From: Mytilus edulis
Taxonomy: Eukaryota > Mollusca > Bivalvia > Mytilida > Mytilidae
Reading direction: 5' to 3'
Length of the DNA stretch: 64,000 bases
Assembly: GCF_963676685.1 (NCBI RefSeq)
Contig: NC_092344.1
Span: forward strand, 49,622,830 to 49,686,829
Shown one piece after another: positions 25,588-38,189 of the stretch (position 1 is the stretch's first letter; every line of letters begins with the position of its first letter). Below the pieces are notes generated by a model that did not search any database, was not told the DNA's origin, and saw nothing but the letters and a program-made list of their open reading frames with translations. Made by a program: the position numbers and the translations under genes.

Positions 25588-26207
25588 TAATTTACCATTG
25601 AGATTACCTTTGTAGACTGCTGACGGTCATATAACCTGATATTAGCAAATTTTAAGATGTAGCTAGCACATGATATTGTTTTGTTTTAGGTTAAAAATTT
25701 GTTTATCATCGTTTTTACCTGTATAAGTATAAATTTTGTGGATCGAATAAGACAACCAAAATGGTTCAGCCTTGTTTCATTTTCAATGTTGACATTATTT
25801 TCCTAATAAAACTAAGTGAACACGGCTACTTTATGCGTAACCCATCGCGAACTAAGGGGCAGATTACAATGAGGATCACATGAATACGAATTCAAACAGG
25901 TTAAATTATTGACTTGCAAGTCAATTACATCAGCGATGTTTTATGGTTATTTTGAAAAATCGGTCCAAACTATCTGCTTATAACGAAATGTTATTTTAAT
26001 TTTTGATTTTATCAATATATGATTGAAACAAAAAGAATCAAATTCATATAATTTTTCTAAATCGTAGCTTTTGCCCCCTTAAAGATTTGTTCTCTTACTG
26101 TCCAACATTAGACTTTTATTGTAAATTGAAATTATATTTTATTAAGATTGCGGTGATGTCGGTATGAAATCAAACACCTTTATTATAAAGCAAAATTTGT
26201 ACAACAT

Positions 26208-26213
26208 TTTATT
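26208..26213 (-). terminator. Poly(A) signal of paralog 1
   Basis: AATAAA on the minus strand about 50 bp past the stop codon. The same hexamer follows all six paralogs at a similar distance. Confidence 0.7.
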
Positions 26214-26264
26214 TCATAAAAAAAAGAAATAGTTTGTGTACAAATTTTGAATTTCATCTAGTGT

Positions 26265-27744
26265 CTATCCGATGTATCCTTTTGACGGCTTTCTACGGCA
26301 AATTTTATGGCAATTAACAGTGGCACAGAATTTGGTTGTTGGACAATCTACATCACTAAAACAGTCGTTTTTGCAATCAGTTTTTCCTCCTACAACTGAC
26401 TGAGAAACGACTCCTGAACCTGAAGTACGAATTAAACCACTACGTCTGGAAGAACCGGTGTCTAGCCCACCTCGTCCAGCGCTGATTGAGTCAAGGATAT
26501 CAGAACCTGAATGACCAGACACTCCACGTCTACTACCTATGGTTTCCAAATGAGAACTGCTAGAGAGATCAAAATTTCTATCCAGTCCAGATGTACCAAT
26601 TCTGCTGCCAGATGACATATGATCATCATTACTTGAAATTCTGGTCAAGCCAGATGATGAACTTCTAGAAGAAATATCGACGCAGTAACTGCTACAACCA
26701 TCATGTACACATTTATGTCCTGAACGACATAACTTGTCGTCTCCACACCCATAATGACAATTACTGATACTGTCGTCGTCAGACAAAGCACGAGACAAAC
26801 CAGTTGAAGAGCCCCTTGATACAGAGGTCCTGCTTCCAACAGAACCACCAGACAATCCTATACTGTCTGATGACCCATGTGTTATAAATTCACTGCCTAT
26901 TCCATGAGAAGTTTCAACTCCTCTTGATCCTGACCGTCTATTAGCATCAATAACATCCAGCACAGAAAGGGATTCACCACCACGACGCCCGTTTCCGTTT
27001 CTTCTAACTGTGTTTTCCAATCCATGTCTATCTAATGCATGCTTTTCCTTTGGTGCATAGACTGTAAGATCAAATATATGACATTTTATATAATTTTCTA
27101 ATACAAGAAAGAGGTTTAGCTAGCCTTTAAACCAGGAATAATCGACCATTTCTAAACAAAATAATGCCTGTACCAAGTCAGGAATATGACAGTTGTCATC
27201 AATTCCTTCGATGTGTTTGAGCTTTTGATTTTGCCATTTTATCAGGCACGTACAGTTTGGATTCTCCTCGGAGTTCGGTATTTTTCTAATTAACTTTTTC
27301 ACATATCTAGTAAAACAATAGATATGAAGTATATACAGATATAAGGATGTGATTTTTTTTAACCAAAAATACACATACCAACCCTTGATCAAATGCTAAG
27401 GGTGTTAACAAGTGCATGGACCTTTCAGTACAAGCATTGATCAAAGCCCATATCGTACAATAAGCTATAAAAAGAAAGATTACAACAAAAGTCAATACTA
27501 TTAGATGAGAAAACTAGTTGTTTTAAGGTATTCTATTATAGTTTTCCTAAATTTGTGCTGAAATGTTATCTTGCCGAAGATTTTTCTGCCGTAAGGTATT
27601 AATATTTTTTTTATCTTAATATCGATCTTTTTTGGGGTTAAAACAGCCTATAAATCTCATGCAGGCAAATCGAATATTTTTCTTACCGGCTACTGTCACT
27701 GTGGTCAATGCTATCAAAAAGAGAAAGGTCTGAAATTTCATCAT
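26265..27744 (-). CDS. Secreted Ser/Gly/Arg-rich protein with two six-Cys WAP-like modules, paralog 1 (284 aa)
   Basis: Coding exons 27687-27744 (start) and 26265-27061 (stop); non-coding exon 1 lies upstream, donor at 28420. The first coding exon gives a 19-residue signal peptide, MMKFQTFLFLIALTTVTVA. The chain then runs YAPKEKHALDRHG, a basic stretch, 'SLSVLDVIDANRR', and Ser/Gly/Arg-rich sequence. Mid-chain Cys module: 26682-26759; C-terminal module just before the stop. Both are 26 residues with spacing C-x3-C-x5-C-x5-C-x4-C-x3-C. Compared with the paralogs, six residues of the conserved VEKVLLV stretch after HG are missing (18 nt, in frame). Intron 2 holds an interspersed repeat (27120-27290). 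Family unrecognised; extracellular matrix, byssus or defence roles are all possible. Confidence 0.82.
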
Positions 27745-28483
27745 CTCTAATTAATCTGAAAAACACAGGATTAATATCATGTCTGAAAAAATGATAATCG
27801 GCACATGAATGACTAAAAACAGTGAATGTAAAAAAATACTTGATTTACTATTGAAAAGCAAGACAGTTACAGGTCGGAAACAATCCTCGGAGGGATTACT
27901 GATGATTTTGGGGTAAAATGAAAAGATAAATTTCAAACGGATCTTGAATTTAGGTTAAAAAACTTTGAAAAGTTTTCGAGCTACAGGTTGTCGAAAGTTA
28001 TATATTTTGTAAGTTTTTTTTATCCAAAAGCAAATAGAATTTTAAATTCAAGTATCTAAAATCTTTAAGGGATATAATGAAAAACAAAAACCGACCAAGC
28101 TCAATGCGGATATTGCATATCAATAAATCGAGAAATTGTAGTTCAATTTATAATTAAGTTCAATACAAATATTGATTGTCATATAAATTCTTAACAATAA
28201 ATTTGTAACAAATTTTATAAACATACACAAAATACAATAATGCAATATTACTTTTCAGGAATAAATATAGACTCACCCATACTCGTTACTCTATACACCT
28301 GATCAATTCCCTTTCTAATTCTTTAATGTCTTAATTGTTTTTTAACCTTCATCGCTATACTTGTATTTTTTTGGTAACATTCATTTAAAATATATATCTA
28401 TTTGAAAACATGGTCTTACCTTTGTTTAAAGCAATTGAAATATTTAGTGGAACTGAATAGTGTTTTGCTGCCTCAGAATTGTT

Positions 28484-28563
28484 CTTTTATACCATTTTCA
28501 ATTAGTTTTTCCTATAAATGACGTACACACAAGGAAACATGTTACTGAACCGCAAATGATGAA
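28484..28563 (-). promoter_or_regulatory. Promoter of paralog 1: TATA box and conserved upstream block
   Basis: TATAAAAG at 28484-28491 (minus strand) and, 57 bp further upstream, TTCATCATTTGCGGTT (28548-28563). CCTTGTGTG lies between. All three are shared with the other five paralogs. The start of transcription is expected near 28455. Confidence 0.75.
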
Positions 28564-31500
28564 TTCGTAAACGTATTCGAACTCATTAAATGTCACAATG
28601 TCATATTTCTATAAAATTGCGGATGATGCTTTATTTTTTAAGGGTACTAAGGGCGAATAACACTTTCTTTTTCTTCTAACAAAAAACATATTTGTCATTA
28701 TGTCATAATACGTGTAGTTATTACGAAATATTGCTTGACTTATTATCAATTTGGTAAAATATGCACGTTATTATTTTCGTTGTAATCAGAGACTTGTACT
28801 GTTTTAATTAAAACTAACCAGAAGCCTTTTATTTCATTATTATATGGACGTTATTACGTTTCTGTTAGAATTGCTTGAAAACCACTATTCGACATTTTAA
28901 TCAACTGCTTTTGGAAACACAGCTATTATTTAGACTCATTACGTAACTATCTGATTTGAACAGGTTTGAGCTTACGTTAACAAACAGGACGAGAATGATT
29001 TTAAGCTAAAATCTAAACCAACGAACATATAAGAAATAGGTGTTCCGGATAGAGACGAAGTTCCTGCTCCACATATGGCATTTGTCATGTTGCTTATGAA
29101 ACGTACGCAATGTTGGCTTAATTTTAATTGTTAAAAAGAAGAGGCTCCGACCATCGGAACTTATTCATTGTCATCTGTAAAACAAACAGATATAGAAATA
29201 GAAGTTAACAACAACTTCTGTTTCTCAAATAACATTTTCCATAATTGAATTTGATTTGAATCTTTATGCAAAATTAGTCATCAACAGTTATAAGAAATTG
29301 AAAGTGTTTTTATACTTGGTGTATATTTGAAATTAGAAAAGACAACAACAAAAGTCTTGCATTTTTATCCAATTGGCAAGGGAATAACACAAATAATACA
29401 TATGTGCATAGCTTCCTTGCTTTTTATGTTAAATCCTGCAACTTCAAGCAACTTCAACTATAGAGAAGATGTGGTATGATTGTCAATTAAATAACTCCCC
29501 ACAAAAGACCAAATGATGCAGAAATGAACAATTACAGGTCATCGTACGGATTTCAAAAATAAGCAAACCATACCTCCTATTCAGCTATAAAAGGCCCCTA
29601 AATCACAAATGTAAAACAATTAAAACAAGAAAAGTAACAGCCTAATTCATGTTTACAAAAGGAAGGAAAACCAAATAAGTAACACAGCAACAACCACTGA
29701 ATTACAGGCTTTTGTCTACGGACACGCACATACATAATATGGCGGGGATACACGTCTTAGCGGACGCACAAATATACCCTCTTATCTTAATTTCATATTT
29801 TCTATTATTAATTTTTTTAACAAGGGTTCTACAGTGTTCACTAACTTTCATTTATTACCCAATTATTTTACTTACTTTCAAATTTACAGATATGCGTAGG
29901 ATTTTTTTTTGGTTTAAAATATGCACTGTTTTTCTTGTACTATGTTCTTTCTGACGGGATCAGTTCGTGGTTAAATACCGAAAAAAGATTTTAAAACTAT
30001 TAAGAGGGAATTAAAAAAAAAATATTTTGAAGCCAAAACTGTTTGCACTTTTTAATTTTATATTTTTGGGAGATGAAATTAAAAACGATTTTGTTTTACT
30101 GTTAAAACAACACACATAATTAGAAAATAAGGTCGATGTAATTCTAACATACCCTATGGTTGTCTTTCTAAAATTGTTAACATCACAACCCTTATTTTAT
30201 TTTGTATTTTGTATTTGCATTGTGTCATATATCGAATTGCTTCGTCCAATGAATGTTCACTTGTTTGTGTTAATATGTCTTTTAATTGAGTAAAGCCTTT
30301 TTTCAATTGATGTTTTATAGAGTCTTTCTATGTTGTGATGTTATGCTATTGTTTAAGGTAAGGGTGTAGGTTGATACCTATAAAAACTTTGAAACCCGCT
30401 GCATTCAATTTGTTTGCACATGTCCGAAGTCAGGAACCTGATGTTCAGTGGTTGTCGTTTGTTGATGTGATTCATATGTGTTTCTCGTTTCTCTGTTTTT
30501 AATATATAGACTGTTGGTTTTACAGTTTGAATGGTTTTACACTAGTCATTGTTAGGGCCATTTATAGTTTGCTGTTCGGTGTGAACCAAGGCTCCGTGTT
30601 CAAGACCATAATCCGACCTGTAATGGTTTACGTTTACAAATTGTGACTTGGATAGAGAGTTGTCTCATTGGGACTCATACCACATCTTCTTATATCTATC
30701 AAATTTCATTATGCTTATATAAACGCAGATTTAAAACAACAAATATCTATTGCATTGTTCCGGTAACTCTTATATATATCATCGATGGTGAAAGTTCATT
30801 TCACTTTCTATGTATACATAAACAGGTAGAAAAAATGCGTAAGATACTAAAGAAGCATTTAAACTCATGAGTAGAAAATAGAAATATGAATATGTGGTAT
30901 GAGTTCCAATTTAGACAACTCTCTATTCTTATAGGTCAAAGTATGGCCTTTGACACGGAGTCTTGGCTCGCCCCAAACAAGAAGTCATAAAGTGTCTCAA
31001 AATAACCAGTATAAAACATTTCAAACAGGAAAAACACTGGTGTTATCAACAAAAAAGACTAGAAACGAAAAACACGTATGTGAACCTCATCAACAAAGGA
31101 CAACCACTGAACAACCGGTGCTAACACATGCAGCGGGTTTTCAATAAACTGTCAACGCTATGGCCAAAAAAGAACAACAGATAAACAGTTGTATACAAAA
31201 CTCAACATATGAAACTAAAGATTGAGCAACCCCCCCCCCCCCCACCATAAAAAAAACCAACAACACACAAACAAAGCTGTGGGTGATACTAGGTGCTCAG
31301 AGGTTTTCAAAAAATCCTACTCCACACTTCGTCGTACTTCTCCGTTGTAATACGTTGACGATTTATATCAGGTGATGAAACACCAAGCAATAACGGATTA
31401 GCAATTGATTTTCATCCAAAATACATCATCAAAATATAGCCAATCTATAACTCTGAAACTTGAGCGAATGTGAAATTTCGAAAATGAAACATCTTTTTCA

Positions 31501-34134
31501 TGACAAAGGATAGACGAGACGCAAACCAATTTAAACAAAATACAGATTGAAAACTATAAATGAATAAAGAACACTTATAACTAGATCAATAACATCACGA
31601 ACCCCTAAAATTATAGGTTATACCGGGCGTTCCTTTTTCACATGTGGCACCAACCGTGTTGATCATGTAAGTAAAAACATGGTGATAACACTTATATGGT
31701 AGGTCACATTCTGAGACACAGGATTGTAGTCACGACAGATAGACCATTTTCGTCGAAACAGTAATAGATGCTTAAACGGACACCAAACTCACGAAAAGGG
31801 GTGAATTCAACTTCACCACTCGGAACTCTTGGTTTAATAGCTTCCCTGTGAGCATCATTCAAACCTGTATCGAGGAAATCATGATAGGAAATACGAGCCT
31901 TCAAATATCGTATTGACTAGGAGATCTAAAATCCATATCAGGAATAACCGTGAAATTGTTTTATTCCAATTCTTGGAAGCGTGCTGAAAAGGGTTAACAT
32001 CAGGGCAAAAGGTTTCCTCCTTTTTGCTGATTTATTTTATATATCTGGTTGACGTTTTCTAAGTACTTGCTCTCTCCCTTCACCTTTGCCATTTATATAT
32101 GAGCCCATCTTCTCTTGTAGAACAGTTAATTGAAGCAAATGGACAGACTTCATACAGTTGTTCTAAGGACAAATGGATAGTAGTTATCAAAGGTATCAGG
32201 GATATAATTTTATACGCCGGACGCGCGTTTCGTTTCATTAGACTTGTCAGTGGCTCTCAGATCAAAATAGTTAGAAAGCATAAATTTGAAGAGTATCGAG
32301 GACCCAAAATTCTAAAAAGTTGTACCAAATTTCAGCCTGGGATAAGTAAATCCTAGGTATTTCTAATAATTTATGCTTTTGCAAACAGTAAATTATAAAA
32401 TGACAATATAATTGATATTCATGTCAACACTGCAGTGCTGTTCAAATTATTCATAGTTTTAGGAACTGTTGCTTGTCTTTCACCATTACATCGTTTCATC
32501 TTTAAAGTGTTTGGTACAATATTGTCATTGTCTCTTCTACTATCGAATGTTTTGTTCTCACTTTGGTATCGTCTGCTTCAAATTAGTCATTTTACAATAG
32601 CAGCAGAATACTTGAATAGATGATTTTACATTTAGCGTCCGACTTTTTGAGCCTTTACGTTAAACATCTTAACATAATTTACAAACTTATACAGCTATAG
32701 CAATATGCTACGGCAGATGGTTTTTAACTACTCAATTAAACAAGTTAATAAGAGTAGATAAAAAAATTTACAATTTGCAAGGTTATTGGGATATTATTTG
32801 ACTATTTTAATGGAATGATATGTATGTGGATTAAATTGCACATATTGTACAATTATATCTAAAGTAATACCAACCAAATTTATATTACAATTGGATCTGG
32901 CATGTTAGCACTTTTTACTTGCTAGATAGGCGTAGAATAGAATTATGTTTCTCTAAATTCCCATCATTTTATATATTTCTGTACATTTTTGTCTCGCCTT
33001 GACGGAGTCAAAAAGTGAGACATAGGTATGGTGTTTCCTGCGTCGGCGACGGCAGCGATGGCGTCAACAATGTATTAGTTTGTGATTAGGTCTAGTTAAT
33101 GGTGACCACAAGTAGTAGGTCAATCATATTTGGTATGCAGTTGTATAAGCATTGGCACATCTCATTTCCACGGAGATTATTTAGCCCTGCCCCCTCAGTC
33201 ATGGTCTATTGACTTCGAAACTTTTGCTTATTTTACATGTATTAGTTTGTGATTAGGTTAGTTTATGAGGTGGGGAACCACAAGTGGTAGGTAAATGATA
33301 TTTGGTATGCAGTTGTATAAGCATTGGCATATATCGTTTCCATAGAGATAATTTGGCTCCGCCCCCTTAGTCATGGTCTATTGACTTTGAAATTTTTTCT
33401 AAGTTATCATGTATTAGTTAATGATTAGGTCAGTTCAAGGGGAACCATCAGTGGTAGGCCAATGTTAATTGGTATTCAGTTGTATAAGCATTGGTACATC
33501 TCATTTCCATGGAGAATATTTGGTCTAGCCCCTCAGTCACAGTCTAATGACTTTGAAACTTATCTTAGTTTACATGTATTAGTTTGTGATTAGATCAGTT
33601 TAAGATGAACTGCTTATGTTTTAAGTCAATGATATTTGGTATGCAAATTTATTGGCATTTTAAAGTATTGTTTCCATGGAGATTATATAACCCCACCCCC
33701 TATTCATGGTTCATTAACTTTGAAACTTTTACATAGTTTACAAGTTAATGTTTGTATTTAGATTTGGGAACAACGTATTTGATTATTGATTATACTTATC
33801 CTATGCTTTTTAAAAGAAGATATTTAAGATTATCAATTGGTGTAAAACTTGCCAAATTAGCAGAGGTGGGAATGTGCAGTGATGAACAAGTTTTTGCTAT
33901 GCATTTTTCCTTATTTTTTCTTTAAGTTTTTTTTTTATGTTTAAAGAGGAAACGTTATAATTTCAAATTACAAAACTTGTATTTGTCTCCTATCATTGTA
34001 TCATTTTCATTCTATGTATTGATATTTGTATGGTGAAACTATTTTATGATAATGATTGACTTGACGCCTTTGTAAACTGAAATTTCTAGTGTGGTACAGA
34101 AGATCTATTGAACAACGCAAATTATTTTCAAAAT
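28564..34134. other. Intergenic, no gene seen; repeats
   Basis: The first ~250 bp upstream of paralog 1 remain similar to the other paralog promoters, including 'AATCAGAGACTTGTACTG' near 28785-28802. Beyond that are interspersed-repeat pieces, for example 30640-30680 and 30890-30930 with 'TTGTCTCATTGG'-type words, a poly-C tract near 31231, family C at 32186-32300, and the tandem repeat at 33071-33745. Frames of 60-85 codons lack domains or splice context. Confidence 0.6.
33071..33745. repeat. Tandem repeat, ~165-171 bp unit, 4 copies
   Basis: Units start TGTATTAGTTTGTGATTAGG at about 33071, 33239, 33410 and 33575. Each carries 'GGTATGCAGTTGTATAAGCA', 'CCATGGAGA' and 'GTCTATTGACTT'. Preceded by a GC-richer lead (32990-33070) with 'TCGCCTTGACGGAGTCAAAA', suggesting the array belongs to a dispersed element. 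Confidence 0.8.
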
Positions 34135-34140
34135 TTTATT
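34135..34140 (-). terminator. Poly(A) signal of paralog 2
   Basis: AATAAA on the minus strand, 56 bp past the stop codon. Confidence 0.7.
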
Positions 34141-34195
34141 TTATAAAAAAAATATTAAGTTAGTGTTCAATTTATGGATTTCGGCGATATTCTCT

Positions 34196-35560
34196 TCATG
34201 GTGTGTATCCTTTGGAACGTCTTCTTCTACAAATCATGTGACAATTAACAGATGCACAGTATTTGCTTGTTGGACAATCTGAGTCACGATGACAGTCTGT
34301 TTTGCAACCAGCCTTTCCTCCTACCACTGACTGAGAAACTACACCTGCAACTGCAGCGCTAACTGATCCACTTCTTCTTAAAGAAACTGTGTCTAATACA
34401 TCTAGCCCACTTCGTCTAGAGGTAATTGCGTCAAAAAGATCTGCACCTGTATGACCAGACACTCCACGGCTACTACCAATAGTTTCTAAATGACCATTCC
34501 TAGATAGGTCTAAATTTCTTGCCAAACCAGATGAACCGATTCGACTGCCGGAGGATAAATGACCATCATTACTTGAAACTCTGGTCAAGCCAGATGATGA
34601 CCCTGTGTTTCCCCTTCTTATAGAGTCTGACAATCTAGACGAACCAATTATACTTCCAGAAGAAATTTCGACGCAGTAACTGCTACAACCCTCATGTACA
34701 CATTTATGTCCTGAACGACATAATTTGTCTCCTCCACACCCGTAATGACAGTTACTGATACTGTCATCGTCAGATAATGCATGTGATATACCAGATGATG
34801 ATCCTCTAGATGCAACAGAATCTCTCGGGAGACCTCTACTGGCTGATGACCCGTGTGTTATAAATTCATTTCCTATTCTACGAGATGTTCCAACAGCTCT
34901 TGATCCTGTTCGCCTATTTGCATCAATTACATCCAGTACAGAAAGGGATCCGCCACCACGACGACCGTTTATGTTTCTTCCAACTGTGTTTTCGACCAGC
35001 AAAACCTTTTCTACTCCATGTCTGTCTAACGCATGTTTGTCTGTGGGTGCATATACTGTAAAAAAAAAATTGACTTTCACAAATGTATTCATACAACACA
35101 TTTAAATGAACTCTTGTTTATTATTATATAAGTATAAAAATATCTGGTATTTTTACCAATTAAATAACTATTCACTATAAAATAAATGACTAGAATGTTA
35201 TCAACTGCAGGACACGTACGAACGCAGAGTTGTAGGCTCATACTGTATAGTAAGGTATAAAAGTCTTCACATAGCAATTGTGAACCAATCTAAAAACAGA
35301 AAACCATTTGTGAAATTTTCTTTTATGTATACAAACATATGTAGATGTTAGTATTTAATCTTCTTATGTACTGAGATTATATCTTTTTGCAAATTAGATT
35401 TTTTGTTTGTTTCGGTATTTAGATTTTTGTATTCAACATACACATCACTTCTGTTGAAATAGTCTAAAAGCTTGCAGGAAGCTATTGGAATATTTTACAT
35501 ACCGGCTAGTGTTACTGTGGTCAATGCAATCAAAAAGAAAATAGCCTGGAATCGCATCAT
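34196..35560 (-). CDS. Secreted Ser/Gly/Arg-rich protein with two six-Cys WAP-like modules, paralog 2 (305 aa)
   Basis: Coding exons 35503-35560 (start) and 34196-35055 (stop). Non-coding exon 1 has its donor at 36086. Signal peptide MMRFQAIFFLIALTTVTLA is identical to that of paralog 4. The mature start is YAPTDKHALDRHGVEKVLL. The mid-chain Cys module lies at 34673-34750, followed by about 15 residues (a 'GSSRLSDSIRRGN'-type stretch) not found in paralogs 1 and 6, making this the longest member. The C-terminal module is CKTDCHRDSDCPTSKYC then 'ASVNCHMIC'. LDxIxxxRRxG phrases occur three times. Secretion is well supported; function is unknown. Confidence 0.83.
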
Positions 35561-36146
35561 TTTCTGAGATTCTGAAATACAACAGGATTAATATTATATG
35601 TTACTGGAATTATTATTTATATGTCTCTTGATTTTCATTTTTTCCAAATATTCAAATAAAGAAAGAAATGTTGAGCAAAGCTAGCACACGTTTTGATCTA
35701 CCATTCTTAATCAATTTATCTAACGATGTTTCTTTCTTACATTTCTTCATTTGCTTTTTATCACTGAAGTTGCATTTTTAAACATAAAAAAAATGTAGTT
35801 AGAATTGAATCATGTGTACCTTATAGTATGTTTAACTTTATTTATGCCTTTTTCTATTTCTTCAATGAAATTTTACTTGTTGATCTTTGTAAAAATAGCA
35901 TAAATGTTACTTTATAAAGTTATAGGAAGATGTTGTGTGAGTGCCAATGAGACAACTCTCCATCCAAAAAACAATTTAAAAAAAGGTAAACCATTATAGG
36001 TCAATGGACGGCCTTCAACACGGAGAAGTTTGTATCTTTATCATTCTTCTTTATAATAAATATGTATGTATAAAATATGTCTTACCTTTGTTTAAAACAA
36101 TTGAAATGATTTGTAATGAATATTGTTGTACTGCTTCAAAATCGTT

Positions 36147-36223
36147 CTTTTATACCGTTTCAAATATGTTTTTAATAGTTGACATACACACAAGGAAATT
36201 TGTAAATAAACCGCAAATGATGA
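36147..36223 (-). promoter_or_regulatory. Promoter of paralog 2: TATA box and conserved upstream block
   Basis: TATAAAAG at 36147-36154 (minus strand) and TTCATCATTTGCGG from about 36209 to 36223, 54 bp apart, with CCTTGTGTG between. The surrounding ~500 bp closely match the paralog 4 promoter. Confidence 0.75.
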
Positions 36224-38189
36224 ATTTGTTAATTATTGTGCACTTGAACTTTAAATGTCACCTGCATTCTTCTATGCAGTTTTTTTATTATGCTTATTTA
36301 TAAAACAACTGTACACAGGGTCATTTCGTTTTCTTCCTACTACTTAACACATTTGTCATTATGTCATGAAGTTATTACGAAATATTAATCTGACTTATCA
36401 ACAATATGGTTGAATTTATTAATTTCGTTGTAATCAGAGACTTGTACTGTTTAAAAACTAACAGAGCTCCTTGTATTAACTCATGGTATGGATATTTTTA
36501 TCTTTAGATTGAAATTACTTGAAAACCATTGCTTGACATTTTGTGCGAATGGTTTTTTGAAACGCAGTAATCATTAGAACGTATCTGATTTAACAAAGCT
36601 TGAGCTTATGCTTACAAAAAAGACGAGATCCAGCCTAATTTAAAACCAAACAATTGAACAATTTAGAAAAACAGTTCTAGTGACATGTATTTTGCACCTC
36701 TTTTCTTTAAGCTCCGTCATTGAATATTATGGTATACAGAAAGAGAAAAAACTAAGGAACATTGCGGCAAAAATTCAAAAAAAAAATCTCCCCCACACAA
36801 AAAGGACAACAGTATACAAAACACAACCAAGAACTAGAAAACTACACAAATGGCAACAGGAAACTCACCAATACCGTGGCGAAGGGCGATCTCAGGTAAA
36901 AAACAATTTTAACTAATCTGTGTAGATTGAAAATAAACTTAATTTTGAGACAAAATTGCTTACACTTTATACTATTTGTACTATTGCATATATTGAAGAA
37001 ATATTATTGAATTTGTTTACTAAACAAAAATACAAACACATATCAGATATAAGGCCAATCAAACTGAAAATACTCAGAATATAAAAAGTCCTATATGAAC
37101 CCCCGTGTAGAATAACAATTACCTATTACATTTATCAACAATAGCGTAAAGACGTTTGACTCTGTTCAATTTACAGGATTAGCATTTCAAATAAGTGTCT
37201 TAAACATCATGCCTTTTAAACATCTTTTTCATGCAAACTGACTATTTTACATTGATTAGAAAAGAACGCCAGTCTTACAATGAAGTATTACACAAAACTG
37301 TGGATCAAGTAAAAACTGTGGTTCTACTTTCGCGTTTCGTTTTTGATTTATGAGTCATGTAATTTATTTTTCAACCCGGTCTGTTGAAACGTTTCAGGCC
37401 CTACTTCAATCTGTAATTTGCTCGTTAATTTGTTTTATGGTCTGTATAAATTGGCATTGGAACCAAACTCATTGTCAAAAGAAAAAGGTGCAAAGGTCTA
37501 AAGTGTGAATATAATACGTTGTTCTCTCTTGCGATAGGTGTACTTTTATGTCACCGTTTACCAAAAACTTGTTGATAGATTTTCCGTATCAACTTCTAAA
37601 ATGATTTTCTTTAAGTAGTTGTTTATCATCTTCATAACGTGTTATTGTAATATTTTACTGTTTTTTTTTATTAATACTGTAAATCAACTAATTTACGCGA
37701 AAGATTTATTTTTGCGACTATTGCGAGTAGAAAAATAACACAAATTTGATTAAAGATCAAAATAATTCAAAGAAATATTATGGAATAAAAAAGACTGCAT
37801 ATCGTAACGGATTTACTCATTGTTGAAGGTAATACGGATACCTTTAGATGGTAATAAAAAGGTTGTTTTACAGTTGAGTTGTATCATAGGTAATCATTCC
37901 GCAATTCCTTAAGTTAATACTAAATAATTCAAAAAATCTTATGTGGAATCATATCGGCTGCAGGGTAACAGTAAACGAGATATGGCAAGACGATACAAAC
38001 CGCCTGCATTTTTTATTTTGACAAAAAGGTGTTCTTTTTGTAACATATGGTCTATTGTAGAATTATAGGGTCATGACCCCAGTGTCATCTTGCCAGATCC
38101 TGCCAAATGAGAAGGTATATACACTCTCATCCCCAACAAAACGAGTTTACTACACCGTACTGAAATATAATTTATAGACTCTTCAATTA

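Noticed and set aside
26645-26848. 67-codon frame overlapping paralog 1 (similar one at 62449-62652)
   Set aside because: Out-of-frame shadow of the mid-chain Cys module exon; its recurrence in paralog 6 follows from DNA homology.
31704-31904. 66-codon minus-strand frame
   Set aside because: Lies in interspersed-repeat-like sequence, with no domain or splice context.
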